37,607 nt of DNA from Stentor coeruleus (lineage: Eukaryota; Ciliophora; Heterotrichea; Heterotrichida; Stentoridae), in contig MPUH01000737.1 of the NCBI GenBank assembly GCA_001970955.1, positions 1-37,607 on the forward strand. Direction: 5' to 3'. The translations under genes and the position numbers were made by a program. Below, in pieces: positions 9,701-18,322 of this stretch (positions are counted from its first letter, which is position 1; every line of letters starts with the position of its first letter). The notes beneath the pieces are model-generated. The model saw only the letters and a list, made by a program, of their open reading frames with translations, searched no databases and had not been told where the DNA came from.

Positions 9701-11360
9701 TGTACTTTTGCCATCATCTTGTTCTAAAACTGCAATAAAAATTTGCAATTCTATAGTGTGCACTGATCAAATTGGTCTTGTTCCTGAAGGTAAAAGGATT
9801 CATAACGATATAATTAGTGATTTTGAAAATGATATTAAAAGTTTAATATCAATACCTAATGCTGTTATTTACTATTCAACAAAAATAACAACCAAGAGTG
9901 AATGGGATACGCTATTCGCCGAAATGGATAACTTTTTCAGATCAATACCACCAACCAGAGGCAACTCAAATTCTTTCATAAGCAGCTTCAGTTTACTTAT
10001 TTCTCAAAGTGAATTAATTTCAGTAGAAAGTGCAACTTTAGCTTTGAATTTAGCAGACTATATTATATCTACATATGGTAATATTCTTACATCAAGTCAA
10101 ACGCTAGTGATTTTAAACCAACTTGGCTCTATATCTAGCACTACATTGACTGAAGCTGAAACTGTAGTAAAATGCATTTCAACCTATTTAGAAAATGCTC
10201 TTCCTAGCTCAAATCCTCTAATTTCAAATTCAGGAGTGAAAGTTTATGCTGCTAAAGTTCAAGCAGCTTCTCTCTCTGATGCTAAATTTTCAGTTGGTTC
10301 AAATTCTCTAGAAATTCCCAAATCAATTGAAACCCAAGAAAATGCTATTTATGATGTTCAGTACATAGTTTATCCGCAAGCTTCACAAGAAATAAAATTT
10401 GAAATCAGCTTTGCTATATCGGGGACATACATAGGCGGCAATCTTGTCCAAACTTCACCTGAGCCAACTCAACTTAACTCTACAGAAATATTCACAACAG
10501 TCTCAGCAAGTTTTGATTTAAACAATAAACAAAAATGTGCATATTTAAATGTGGATGTTTGGGAAACAACTGGATGCAGAATAGTTCAAAATATTGGCAC
10601 AAGTATAAATGTGGCTATTTCTCATCAATCGATTTTTAAGATTTATGAAATATCTCCTTCTTGTGGAATTGGATCAGGTCCAATAATAGCAACAGGAGCA
10701 TGGATAATTTTGTTTATTTTTGTAGCTCTTGCTGTTTACTTTATTGATAAAAATAAAACAAATGAAGCAGATAAGCAAAGCTTATTTGTTTATTATCCAA
10801 TAACTAGTCTTTTTATTAGCCAGGCTAAATATAAAAGATTAGATGCTATTACATATATTTTTAGTATCCAAATATTATTATTATGTTTAATTGGTGCATT
10901 TGAGAAATTTTTTGAAAACCCAACTGAAGAAAATTATAATGATTATGAAGATTTTACTAACCACAATATTTATTCAGGTGCTGCAGCTTGGGCATTAACT
11001 CAAGTCATTGCAATGCCAGCTTATTATGTGATATTTAGTAGAGGCATTTCAAGAAAACTCATATCAATTGTTTATTTATTCCTTTTTTCCTTTGCTTTTT
11101 TTAGTATTTTGGGAATAGCTTTGATGACAGGATATTATTGTAAAAATATCGCTTTTTACTGGATCTTTGATTATCTGATCTTTTTTGGTGTTCAGTTACT
11201 ATTAGAAATTACTTATATGATTATTGTGAGGTACAAGAATAAAGGGATAATATCAAAAGCAAAAGTAGATAGCTTTAAACCTGAGATTGTCAATTTGAAA
11301 GAAGATGGTGAGCAAGTTATGGGTCAAAAAGGTTTAGTTACAGATAGATCATCAACTTAA
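6711..11360 (+). CDS. Polycystin-1-like receptor with REJ/PKD-like ectodomain, GPS-like site and five helices
   Basis: Exons 6711-7322 and 7338-11360 join to 1544 residues. A signal peptide (MDIMLFVLCLLSLARSLL) leads into a long ectodomain. This holds beta-rich modules, a cysteine-rich EGF-like patch near 390-446, and Ig/REJ-like modules with recurrent YxW motifs (YEWTAS, YTWETT) at about 555-940. Near 1271 comes a GPS-like stretch, CAYLNVDVWETTGC, followed by SHQSIFKIYE, which resembles the autoproteolysis region of polycystins and adhesion GPCRs; its HLT core is degenerate (HQS). Five helices follow (about 1321-1341, 1375-1396, 1418-1438, 1445-1471, 1476-1500). The stretch YPITSLFISQAKYKRLDAIT resembles the segment after the PLAT domain in polycystin-1, but PLAT and the last six helices are missing. 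Inferred: a surface sensor, perhaps ciliary. Ends with TAA. The gene is secure; exact domain limits are not. Confidence 0.8.
7323..7337 (+). other. 15-nt GC-AG intron of the polycystin-like gene
   Basis: Sequence GCAATATTTATTTAG. The frame is continuous on both sides except for the TAG at its end. Removing exactly these 15 nt joins FAGNL to PTDVKSVLEI in frame. It matches the two channel introns at positions 3-4 (AA), 10 (A) and 13-15 (TAG), and differs in having GC instead of GT. A 23-nt GT-AG alternative (7315-7337) leads straight to an in-frame TGA. Confidence 0.7.
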
Positions 11361-11693
11361 GAGAAATGATTGACTTGAGAGGAAAAAAGCATTTACTTTT
11401 CTTCTCAAATAGTTAGAAATTATTAGTAAAAACAGTTAACAAAAAAATCTTATAAATATATTTGAATATCATAATAGTAAAATGCATTAACTGAATTTAT
11501 ATGAATAACCTTCTACAAAAACCAATATTTTTCCAATCATTATAATCTCACACATCTAAAATTAATCTCATTCTCACAAGCATTAATATTAAAATTCTAA
11601 AAAATTAGCCTAAACCATAAAAACCTACAACCATCCTACAAAAAAACCATACATTAAAAAAACCATATTATCCTAAAATAAAATCATCATTTC
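11361..11693. other. Convergent 3' flanks
   Basis: No gene. The first part is G-containing and the second is C-rich and nearly G-free on the plus strand, so the 3' flanks of the two facing genes meet near 11400-11450. No obvious hairpin terminator. Confidence 0.4.
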
Positions 11694-12725
11694 CTATTTT
11701 TTATGCCACCTAGGTTCAATTTTTTCTATAAGTTCACGATTCTGCAACTCTTCCTTTGTCCAATTAAACAATGGTGGCAAATTATTACCATCAGGCAACA
11801 CCGCCCCTTGTACTTTAATTTCATCAAAAAACGGATCTAAAAGCGCCTCTAAAGCACTAGGCCTAGACTGTGGTGAGTAGCAAACCAATCTTTTAAGAAA
11901 ACTAATAGTCAACTCATCAGCATGTTCAAGAACTTGATTCCAGCTTTTAACTTTAACATGAGGAAATTTATATCCTTCAAAAAAAGGGTTCATATCTTTC
12001 ATCTGTACCCTAGTCGGTGTTCCAAGTAGCCTAAGTATTTCTACAAGCTGATCAATACCATTTTCTCCAGCAAAAAGAGGTCTACCTCTAATAAATTCAG
12101 CAATAACACATCCAATACTCCAAATATCAATAGCCGTTGTATAACCCGAACTACCAAAAATCAATTCTGGTGCTCGATAATATCTAGAACAAATATATGC
12201 AACATTAGGTTCACTTCTTATTAACTGTTTAGCACTTCCTAAATCACAAATAACTAACTTATGAGTATTTGCATCAATTAAAAGATTCTGTGGCTTAATA
12301 TCCCTATGACAAATATCCATAATATGCATTTGAGAAATACCTCTTAAAAGCTGATAGGAATATAGTTTAACTAATATTGATGGCATTATTTGACCTGTTT
12401 TCGCATATGTTTTAGTAACTTTGTACCCTGTATCAGGTATAAGTTCCATAACTAGATTCAAATAAACATCATCTTCTTTTTCACCTGTTGTTAAGTAATG
12501 ATGATAAAGATCGATTATGTTTTGATGTTTAAGTTTTAACATGATTTCAAGTTCTCGGTTTTTATATCTTTTGTCTTGATAAACTTTTTTTATTGCAGCA
12601 GGGATTTCGTTATTTGATAAATCGGTGTATGTACCTTGAAATACTGTACCGAAACTTCCTTTGCCTAGACTTTTGGAGATTGTGGTCCGGTTTTTTTTGT
12701 CTTCGTTTGCATCTTTGCTTGACAT
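11694..12725 (-). CDS. GSK3: Glycogen synthase kinase 3 (shaggy-type serine/threonine kinase)
   Basis: A 343-residue protein that is nearly all kinase domain. Visible motifs are the glycine loop GKGSFGTV (21-28), catalytic K46 in AAIKK, the alpha-C glutamate in NRELEIM, HRDIKPQN with D142, the metal-binding motif as DLGSAK (161-166) and activation-loop Y177 in NVAYICSRYYRAPE. NVxYICSRYYRAPE is diagnostic for GSK3. The three residues that form the primed-phosphate pocket (R96, R180, K205 of human GSK3-beta) are present as R57, R181 and K166. Known role: phosphorylation of pre-primed substrates in metabolic, developmental and microtubule signalling. The usual DFG is DLG here. The N-terminal inhibitory serine motif (RTTSF) is absent; only RTTIS occurs, right before the kinase domain. 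Starts divergently from the carboxypeptidase gene. Ends with TAG. Confidence 0.95.
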   Translation of the reverse strand: MSSKDANEDKKNRTTISKSLGKGSFGTVFQGTYTDLSNNEIPAAIKKVYQDKRYKNRELEIMLKLKHQNIIDLYHHYLTTGEKEDDVYLNLVMELIPDTGYKVTKTYAKTGQIMPSILVKLYSYQLLRGISQMHIMDICHRDIKPQNLLIDANTHKLVICDLGSAKQLIRSEPNVAYICSRYYRAPELIFGSSGYTTAIDIWSIGCVIAEFIRGRPLFAGENGIDQLVEILRLLGTPTRVQMKDMNPFFEGYKFPHVKVKSWNQVLEHADELTISFLKRLVCYSPQSRPSALEALLDPFFDEIKVQGAVLPDGNNLPPLFNWTKEELQNRELIEKIEPRWHKK

Positions 12726-13268
12726 TTTCCTTAGGATTATATTTTAGGTTTTAAATGCTGGAAATGGGTTAGAATTTTAAGAGGTGATTATTTGAGGAGT
12801 TTAAGAAAGGATATGTTTTAGGTGAGGTGAGAAGGATTTATTTGGTTTGTGACTAATGCTGGATAAGGTAAAATAAGTTTATTAATCTTGGATAAGGGTA
12901 AATGGTTAAGAAAATATAATGTTTAGAAAATTTTTATAGTATATTAATAATTGATAAAAGGAATTGAATATAAGGAAGTAACTAAAGATTAAATCATCAA
13001 CAAAAAAAATTAGTTTTATTATTATGCAAAACAGTTTATATAACACTAATTAAATCTAAAAATAGTTTTCTTACAAACTAAAAACCTAACACAAAACGAT
13101 TGCCTAATCCTAATTAATTAATCAAAAACATTTAAATACATAAAAATCTCTCAAACAACTAAGTTTAATCTCAAATACCTAAGCAAAACCTTATAAATCT
13201 ATCCACAGCATTTATATACAAAAGGGATTACTTAAAAATCCTCACCATCATAAAAACCTAATAATATC
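12726..13268. promoter_or_regulatory. Divergent promoter region, GSK3 / carboxypeptidase
   Basis: Shared 543-bp upstream region. The plus strand is G-rich up to about 12985, then abruptly C-rich and G-poor to 13268. Each gene is thus preceded by a pyrimidine/A-rich, G-poor stretch on its own coding strand. No TATA-like element stands out from the AT-rich background. Confidence 0.45.
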
Positions 13269-15035
13269 ATGGAACCTTCTGAAGTCAAAAGCCCACCTAA
13301 AAAAATCCTAACCCCATCTCTTCCTTGCCTTTTAGATCAAGAAGATCAAACTCTCTTTGGTGATCTTGGTCCATTTTACGATCAACGTTTTCCAAGTAAT
13401 GATATAAAAAACGGAATTTCCTATATCTCTCTTATAACATATCCTGACCTTATAGATGAAGTTGAGCCATATGAGCCAATCTATACACCTAAAGAAAATA
13501 TAATCGAAGAATGCCTTAGACGTGAAAATGAAAGAGTGACTAACCAAAACTCTTTATATTATCGAGTTGTTTATGATTGTTATGATACAAGCCCATTCCA
13601 AGATATAAAACAACAAAACGACCCTTATTATATAGTAAAATCTTCTGATGATACAACTTTAGTATTCGAATCACGTTTTGAATCAGGAAATTTGAGAAGG
13701 GCTATTCAAATATATGATTATGAATATGATTTAGTATTACGTTTAGATCTAAATTCAAAAGGGAATATGCAATGGTATTATTTTTCTATAGGAAATACAA
13801 GAAAAGGGCAAAAGTATGTGTTTAATATTATCAATATGGTCAAACCGAATTCTTTGTATAATTTTGGCTTGAAACCTTGTGTTTATTCTGAGAAAAATGC
13901 GAGGAATAAGCATATTGGGTGGATTAGAGATGGGCAAGATATTTGTTATTATCAGAATACAATTAAAAAATCCCCTGGGTCTTGTTATTTTACTTTAACT
14001 TTTAGTATTATTCCTGAAAACGATAATGATACAGTTTATTTAGCACATTGTTATCCGTATACATATTCGGATTTATGTAAATATTTGGATATGATAGTTT
14101 ATGACCCAAGAAAACGTAATAGGATTAGAAGGAAAGCGCTTTGTCAAACTTTATCAGGAAATACATGTGATTTGCTGACTATAACAAGTTTTAATAATAA
14201 AGCTGAGAGTCATAAATATAGAAAAGGTGTTGTCCTTTTTGCCCGGGTGCACCCGGGCGAGTCTAATGCATCCTGGATGATGAAAGGGATAATAGATTAT
14301 CTAACCGGGCCAACTCTTCAAGCTAAAATCCTCAGAGATAATTTCGTTTTTAAAATAATCCCAATGTTAAACCCTGATGGAGTCATCTGCGGCAATAATC
14401 GATGCGGAAATGCTGGTGTTGATTTAAACAGATGTTGGATTGACCCATCTAAAAAATTGCACCCAACAATTTACCATGCAAAAGCAATGGTCAAACAATT
14501 CACAGAAGAAAATGAAATAGTCTTTTCATGTGATTTTCATGGACATAGTAGAAAAAAAAACGTATTTATGTATGGATGTATTGGTAAAAATCGAAACAGG
14601 GAAAAAATTTTCCCAAAACTTCTTGAAAAAATTTCTGATGTTTTTTCTTTTAATGATTGTGTTTTTGGTTTACAAAAAGCTAAAGAATCAACAGCAAGGA
14701 TTGTTATTTATAAAGAATTTGGGATAATTAATTCTTTTACTATGGAAGCTTCTTTTTGTGGAGCTGATTTTGGTAAACATGCTGATTTTCATTTTAATCA
14801 AGAACATTTGCAGCAGTTGGGGCATGATTTTTGTGAAGGACTTTTGGATTTTTGTAGTCCTGATCAGATTAAGGTTAAGATTGTTATTGAGGAGTTAGAA
14901 ATGTTGAATCCTTTTGAAGAAGAGATTTTGGATGAACAGGTTGTGGATGAAACGGATGAGTCGAGGAGAAGGAAAAGGTCAAAAAAACCGATTGTTAAAA
15001 AAAGAACGCAGATTAGGCCTAGGAAAGAAGTATAG
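13269..15035 (+). CDS. Cytosolic carboxypeptidase (M14B, AGBL/CCP family), probable tubulin deglutamylase
   Basis: 588 residues. An N-terminal CCP-type beta domain (about 130-265, FESRFESGNLRRA...YDLVLRLD...WYYFSIGN) precedes an M14 carboxypeptidase domain. Zinc ligands are H328 and E331 in HPGES and H424 in CDFHGH. Substrate-binding residues are R378 in GNNRCG and N387/R388 in DLNR, and the catalytic glutamate is E493 in SFTMEASFCG, so the active site is complete. Known of the family: these enzymes trim polyglutamate side chains or C-terminal residues from tubulin and other proteins, and are abundant in ciliated cells. The tail from about 545 is acidic, then strongly basic (ESRRRKRSKKPIVKK), which may help microtubule or nuclear binding. 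The HPGE codons sit in a GC palindrome at odds with the rest of the gene. Ends with TAG. The subfamily is not resolved. Confidence 0.92.
   Translation: MEPSEVKSPPKKILTPSLPCLLDQEDQTLFGDLGPFYDQRFPSNDIKNGISYISLITYPDLIDEVEPYEPIYTPKENIIEECLRRENERVTNQNSLYYRVVYDCYDTSPFQDIKQQNDPYYIVKSSDDTTLVFESRFESGNLRRAIQIYDYEYDLVLRLDLNSKGNMQWYYFSIGNTRKGQKYVFNIINMVKPNSLYNFGLKPCVYSEKNARNKHIGWIRDGQDICYYQNTIKKSPGSCYFTLTFSIIPENDNDTVYLAHCYPYTYSDLCKYLDMIVYDPRKRNRIRRKALCQTLSGNTCDLLTITSFNNKAESHKYRKGVVLFARVHPGESNASWMMKGIIDYLTGPTLQAKILRDNFVFKIIPMLNPDGVICGNNRCGNAGVDLNRCWIDPSKKLHPTIYHAKAMVKQFTEENEIVFSCDFHGHSRKKNVFMYGCIGKNRNREKIFPKLLEKISDVFSFNDCVFGLQKAKESTARIVIYKEFGIINSFTMEASFCGADFGKHADFHFNQEHLQQLGHDFCEGLLDFCSPDQIKVKIVIEELEMLNPFEEEILDEQVVDETDESRRRKRSKKPIVKKRTQIRPRKEV
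14241..14258 (+). repeat. 18-bp perfect GC-rich palindrome inside the carboxypeptidase gene
   Basis: GCCCGGGTGCACCCGGGC equals its own reverse complement. It encodes part of the catalytic stretch ARVHPG with codons (GCC CGG GTG CAC CCG GGC) that are rare elsewhere in this AT-rich window. A second GC island, CCGGGCC, lies at 14305-14311. Confidence 0.95.
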
Positions 15036-15287
15036 AGCTGTTTGAAAGGTGGAATATGATTTTTGAGAAGTTTATTATTTATTTGTTATAGTTTTTATAG
15101 AATATTTTATAAGATATGTAGTGACTTTGATAAGGTCATGCTAAAAAATACTATAATTTTTGTGTTTGGTTTAGCTAGTTGAATAGTTTTTTGAAATATG
15201 GAATAGGTATATAATTAAATCTTTCATACACCATCATACAAATTTCCTATAGATTTTAGCATATTTTTTGTCTATAATAATAATTCA

Positions 15288-17192
15288 ATGGATTTAAAAG
15301 ATCAACTCATAAAGGAATTCACATCAAGAATCGATATGTTTAGAGACAGTTATTTAGAAAAAGTGAAGAAAATTCTTGAAATGGGTGAAAAGAAAAAGCG
15401 AGATCTTAGTTCAGAAAAATTAGAAGGCAACAAGCTCAGCCTCCCTCAAAAAAGGTCAAGCAGCCCACAAGTGAAAAAACCATTAAAAATCCAAAAAACC
15501 AGTGATGATATTAATTCTTTTAAAGTCATTGAGAAAAAAAAAAGCATAAGCAAAGAAGATGACCTTCAAATGAAAACATCTGAAAAAAATGAGTCTAATA
15601 AACCAAAAAATATTAAGACTTATGAGCAAGAAGAAAATATTGTAGAAGACAATACCAAAAGTCAGTATAAAGATACTAAAAAACCTCAGAATGAACAGAA
15701 AGGTTATGAAAAGAATGATAAAAAAGATTATGAAAATTATAAAGATCAAAGAGTTAGTGATCAAAAAGGGAATTATGAAACAATAGAAGAATCTTATAAT
15801 CGTAGCTATGAGAAAAAGGATGGGCAATCAAAATTTGAGCGTAGAGATGATTTGTATTCAAGAGGATATGGATATTATGAGAAAAAGAGCGAAAATGTTA
15901 GAAGTTTTGAAAGAAAAGAAGAAAACAGGTCGATTAACTATGAGAGAAAAGAAGAAAATAAATCGATGAACTATGAGAGGAGAGAAGAAAATAGATCGAT
16001 GAACTATGAGAGAAAAGATGAAAATAGATCGATGAACTATGAGAGAAAAGATGAAAATAAGCCAAGGAACTATGAGAGAAAAGAAGAGAATATACCTAAA
16101 TATAGTGATAAAAAAGAAGAGAATATACCTAAATATAGTGAAAGAAAAGAAGAGAATATACCTAAATATATTGAGAAGAAAGAAGAAAACATACCTAAAT
16201 ACAGTGGGCGAAAAGAGGGAAATGCAATGAAATACATTGAAAGAAAAGAAGAAAATATACCTAAATATATTGAGAAGAAAGAAGAAAACATACCTAAATA
16301 CAGTGGGCGAAGGGAGGAAAATGCAAAAAAATACAATGAAAGAACAGAAGAAAATATACCTAAATACAGTGATCGAAAAGAGGGAAATACAGTGAAATAC
16401 GATGAAAGAAAAGAAGAAAAATTTGTGAAAAACATTGAAAGAACAGAAGAAACTCAGAAAAGACCTGAACCAAAAGAAGAGTATAAAAATACCCAAAAAC
16501 CATCACATATTGAGCCACAGAAAAATGAAGAGATAAAAATCCCTCTATCTGAACAAGTAAAACCTAAAGAAATACCTGAAATTCATGTTCCACAAATAAC
16601 TTTTCCTCAAATAGAAAACACTGAACAGTCAATAAAAAATGCTTTAAACGAGCTTGACTTTTGTGGTCTTGATCGGGTTTCTGTTATTCTTAGCACCTTA
16701 TCAAACTTCCTAAAATCATCCTCAGCCAAAACATTTGAAAACTTCACAAAAATAAATGCAGGGAAAATCTTAAAAGACTTAAAAAATAAAGAATCCAGTA
16801 ATGAACTTAAAGAAAAATACGCATCATTACTAGAACTCTTAGCAAAAGGACCTGTAGAAAGTGTTTCTGAGAAAAAATCTGATATTTGGAGTATTTTAGC
16901 TAACAAAATCCAAGAAGCCCATTCACTTAAAAATGAAAAAGAACTCATCGCTCTTTTAATTAAAATAACAGAAAATATATCAAGTAAAACTGAAATCTCT
17001 GATATACCTTATATAGAAAAAACAGCTTGGATTATAGGGCTTATTGCTAAAGATTGGAAAAAAGGTGAGCTAAAAAGCCGAGCTTCTTTGGTTATGATGA
17101 GATTCAAAGAAAAATTTCAAAGAGAAGGAAATATCAATTTGGATAAGCCGAATTCAAATGAGAATAAGAAAACTTTGATTCAAATCAACTAG
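15288..17192 (+). CDS. Charged repeat protein with a C-terminal helical domain (TFIIS-N/IBD-like?)
   Basis: 634 residues, not recognised as a named protein. The first 45 residues look helical (MDLKDQLIKEFTSRIDMFRD). A lysine/glutamate-rich disordered part follows, then seventeen 11-residue repeats of the type YERKEENIPKY (about residues 207-393), then a linker. The C-terminal half is a helical domain (about 440-615). The stretch ALNELDFCGLDRVSVILSTL and what follows resemble the pattern of small helical transcription-factor domains such as the TFIIS N-terminal or LEDGF integrase-binding domain, ending in AKDWKKGELK; this is a by-eye suggestion only. Composition (very high Glu, Lys, Arg, Tyr, Asn) suggests a nuclear or RNA-associated scaffold, but nothing proves it. 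The ATG follows a G-poor upstream flank. Ends with TAG. Confidence 0.8.
   Translation: MDLKDQLIKEFTSRIDMFRDSYLEKVKKILEMGEKKKRDLSSEKLEGNKLSLPQKRSSSPQVKKPLKIQKTSDDINSFKVIEKKKSISKEDDLQMKTSEKNESNKPKNIKTYEQEENIVEDNTKSQYKDTKKPQNEQKGYEKNDKKDYENYKDQRVSDQKGNYETIEESYNRSYEKKDGQSKFERRDDLYSRGYGYYEKKSENVRSFERKEENRSINYERKEENKSMNYERREENRSMNYERKDENRSMNYERKDENKPRNYERKEENIPKYSDKKEENIPKYSERKEENIPKYIEKKEENIPKYSGRKEGNAMKYIERKEENIPKYIEKKEENIPKYSGRREENAKKYNERTEENIPKYSDRKEGNTVKYDERKEEKFVKNIERTEETQKRPEPKEEYKNTQKPSHIEPQKNEEIKIPLSEQVKPKEIPEIHVPQITFPQIENTEQSIKNALNELDFCGLDRVSVILSTLSNFLKSSSAKTFENFTKINAGKILKDLKNKESSNELKEKYASLLELLAKGPVESVSEKKSDIWSILANKIQEAHSLKNEKELIALLIKITENISSKTEISDIPYIEKTAWIIGLIAKDWKKGELKSRASLVMMRFKEKFQREGNINLDKPNSNENKKTLIQIN
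15906..16466 (+). repeat. Seventeen in-frame 33-bp repeats (11 residues each)
   Basis: The consensus unit is roughly [YSI]-E-R-K-E-E-N-I-P-K-Y. Early units carry RSMN in place of IPKY. Units 9-10 and 12-13 are almost identical at the DNA level, giving a 99-bp (three-unit) higher-order repeat. No unit breaks the frame. The coding strand is nearly all purine across the block. Confidence 0.95.
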
Positions 17193-17634
17193 AATATAAT
17201 AGTTTATTTAAAAAAAAAAACTAGTGCATTGACTGATTTTATGTTTACAGTTGCACATAATATTTTAAGGTATACTAGGATTAATGAAGATATAATAAAT
17301 CCTTGTTGATTGTAGAAAATATGATGAATGTTTTAAGTCAAGGTTGACAATAATAGGATGATTATGGAAGGTGTGTAAAAGATTGAAATTATTGAGATTT
17401 TTATATTAAAGTTATAGTTTAAATGATTTTAATTCGGTGTGTAAGAAGAATAATGGATTATTTAATGAAGATTTTATGACTTTGAAAAAATAGTTTGTGT
17501 ATTATTGGAATATATGAGTATGTAATTAATATATAAATAGTATAATTTAGCAAGACACTTGTATGAAAAAGGGTTGAAATAAATTGCAAAACTAAGGTTG
17601 TTATAATAAAAATACTTATCTGGTTTAGAAATTT

Positions 17635-17639
17635 AAAAA
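17635..17639 (-). terminator. T5 RNA polymerase III terminator of the tRNA-like gene
   Basis: On the minus strand, five T residues begin one base after the 3' end of the acceptor stem. This is the usual position and form of a Pol III stop. Confidence 0.6.
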
Positions 17640-17640
17640 G

Positions 17641-17707
17641 TCTAGAGTTGGGAATCGAACCCAAATAAGTGCGGTGTTCTTCAATCACCGTAACCATACG
17701 CTCTAGA
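17641..17707 (-). tRNA. tRNA-like gene, anticodon GAA (Phe), shortened D arm
   Basis: Read on the minus strand, the 67-nt sequence has a perfect 7-bp acceptor stem (TCTAGAG with CTCTAGA), a 5-bp T stem (TTGGG/CCCAA) and a canonical T loop TTCGATT, which also forms an intact B box GGTTCGATTCC. The anticodon loop TTGAAGA has U33, anticodon GAA and G37 as in eukaryotic tRNA-Phe; its closing pair is A-A. The D arm is odd: CGTA/TACG with a loop of only TGGT, and no separate bases 8-9. A T5 terminator follows. The discriminator base would be C, not the A usual for Phe. It is either a divergent functional tRNA or a tRNA-derived gene. Confidence 0.65.
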
Positions 17708-18322
17708 TTATGTTATACAGGGATTTAAAATATTTATAGATTGCAAAATTTCACTTATCTTATGCTTAATTAGTTTAAGGTTAATTTAGTTTTTTCCTTA
17801 ATGTAATCTTCATATTATTCGAGTAGAAAATCTTAGATTTACCTTCTTATTTACATATTCAAATCCTAATGTCTTCTGATACGACCCTATTTTAAATCAA
17901 ATCGCCCTTAACTCAAAATTTCTATAACATACAAACCTATCACATACACATCTTCTTTCTAATACATACTTCCTTTAAAAATCCATTTAAATCTATTCAT
18001 CTCTCTCTTTTATCTCTTTATTATTTTACCTAAATTTCAATCTCATAATCCAAACTTTTACTTTCATATAACCACAACATTCCAACACAAAAAACCCTTA
18101 ACTTATCAGCTTATCAATCATACCCTTTCATAATCAACCAGAATTTCGCCTTATTCTCACATAACCTCAAAAATCCCCCCATTATATTTTTCATCTTAAA
18201 TAATCTACTTTAATCCAAATTTTTATTTATCCTTCATATATTTTCTTACAATCCTCTAATCAAATCTCAACCAAAATATTTTATTTTCACATCATCAGCC
18301 CCAAATGACTCGATTTATAAAA

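Larger units (their letters stand above)
17193..18322. other. 1.1-kb intergenic region around the tRNA-like gene
   Basis: From 17193 to about 17640 the plus strand is G-containing and C-poor (3' flank of the repeat-protein gene). From about 17760 to 18322 it is strongly C-rich with almost no G; 17941-18000 has 15 C and no G. The tRNA-like gene at 17641-17707 sits at the changeover. No protein gene seen. Confidence 0.5.

Noticed and set aside
15483..16496. Long minus-strand and alternate-frame readings over the 11-residue repeat gene.
   Set aside because: They are shadows of the purine-rich repeat: the reverse strand reads as monotonous Phe/Ile/Ser-rich peptide.
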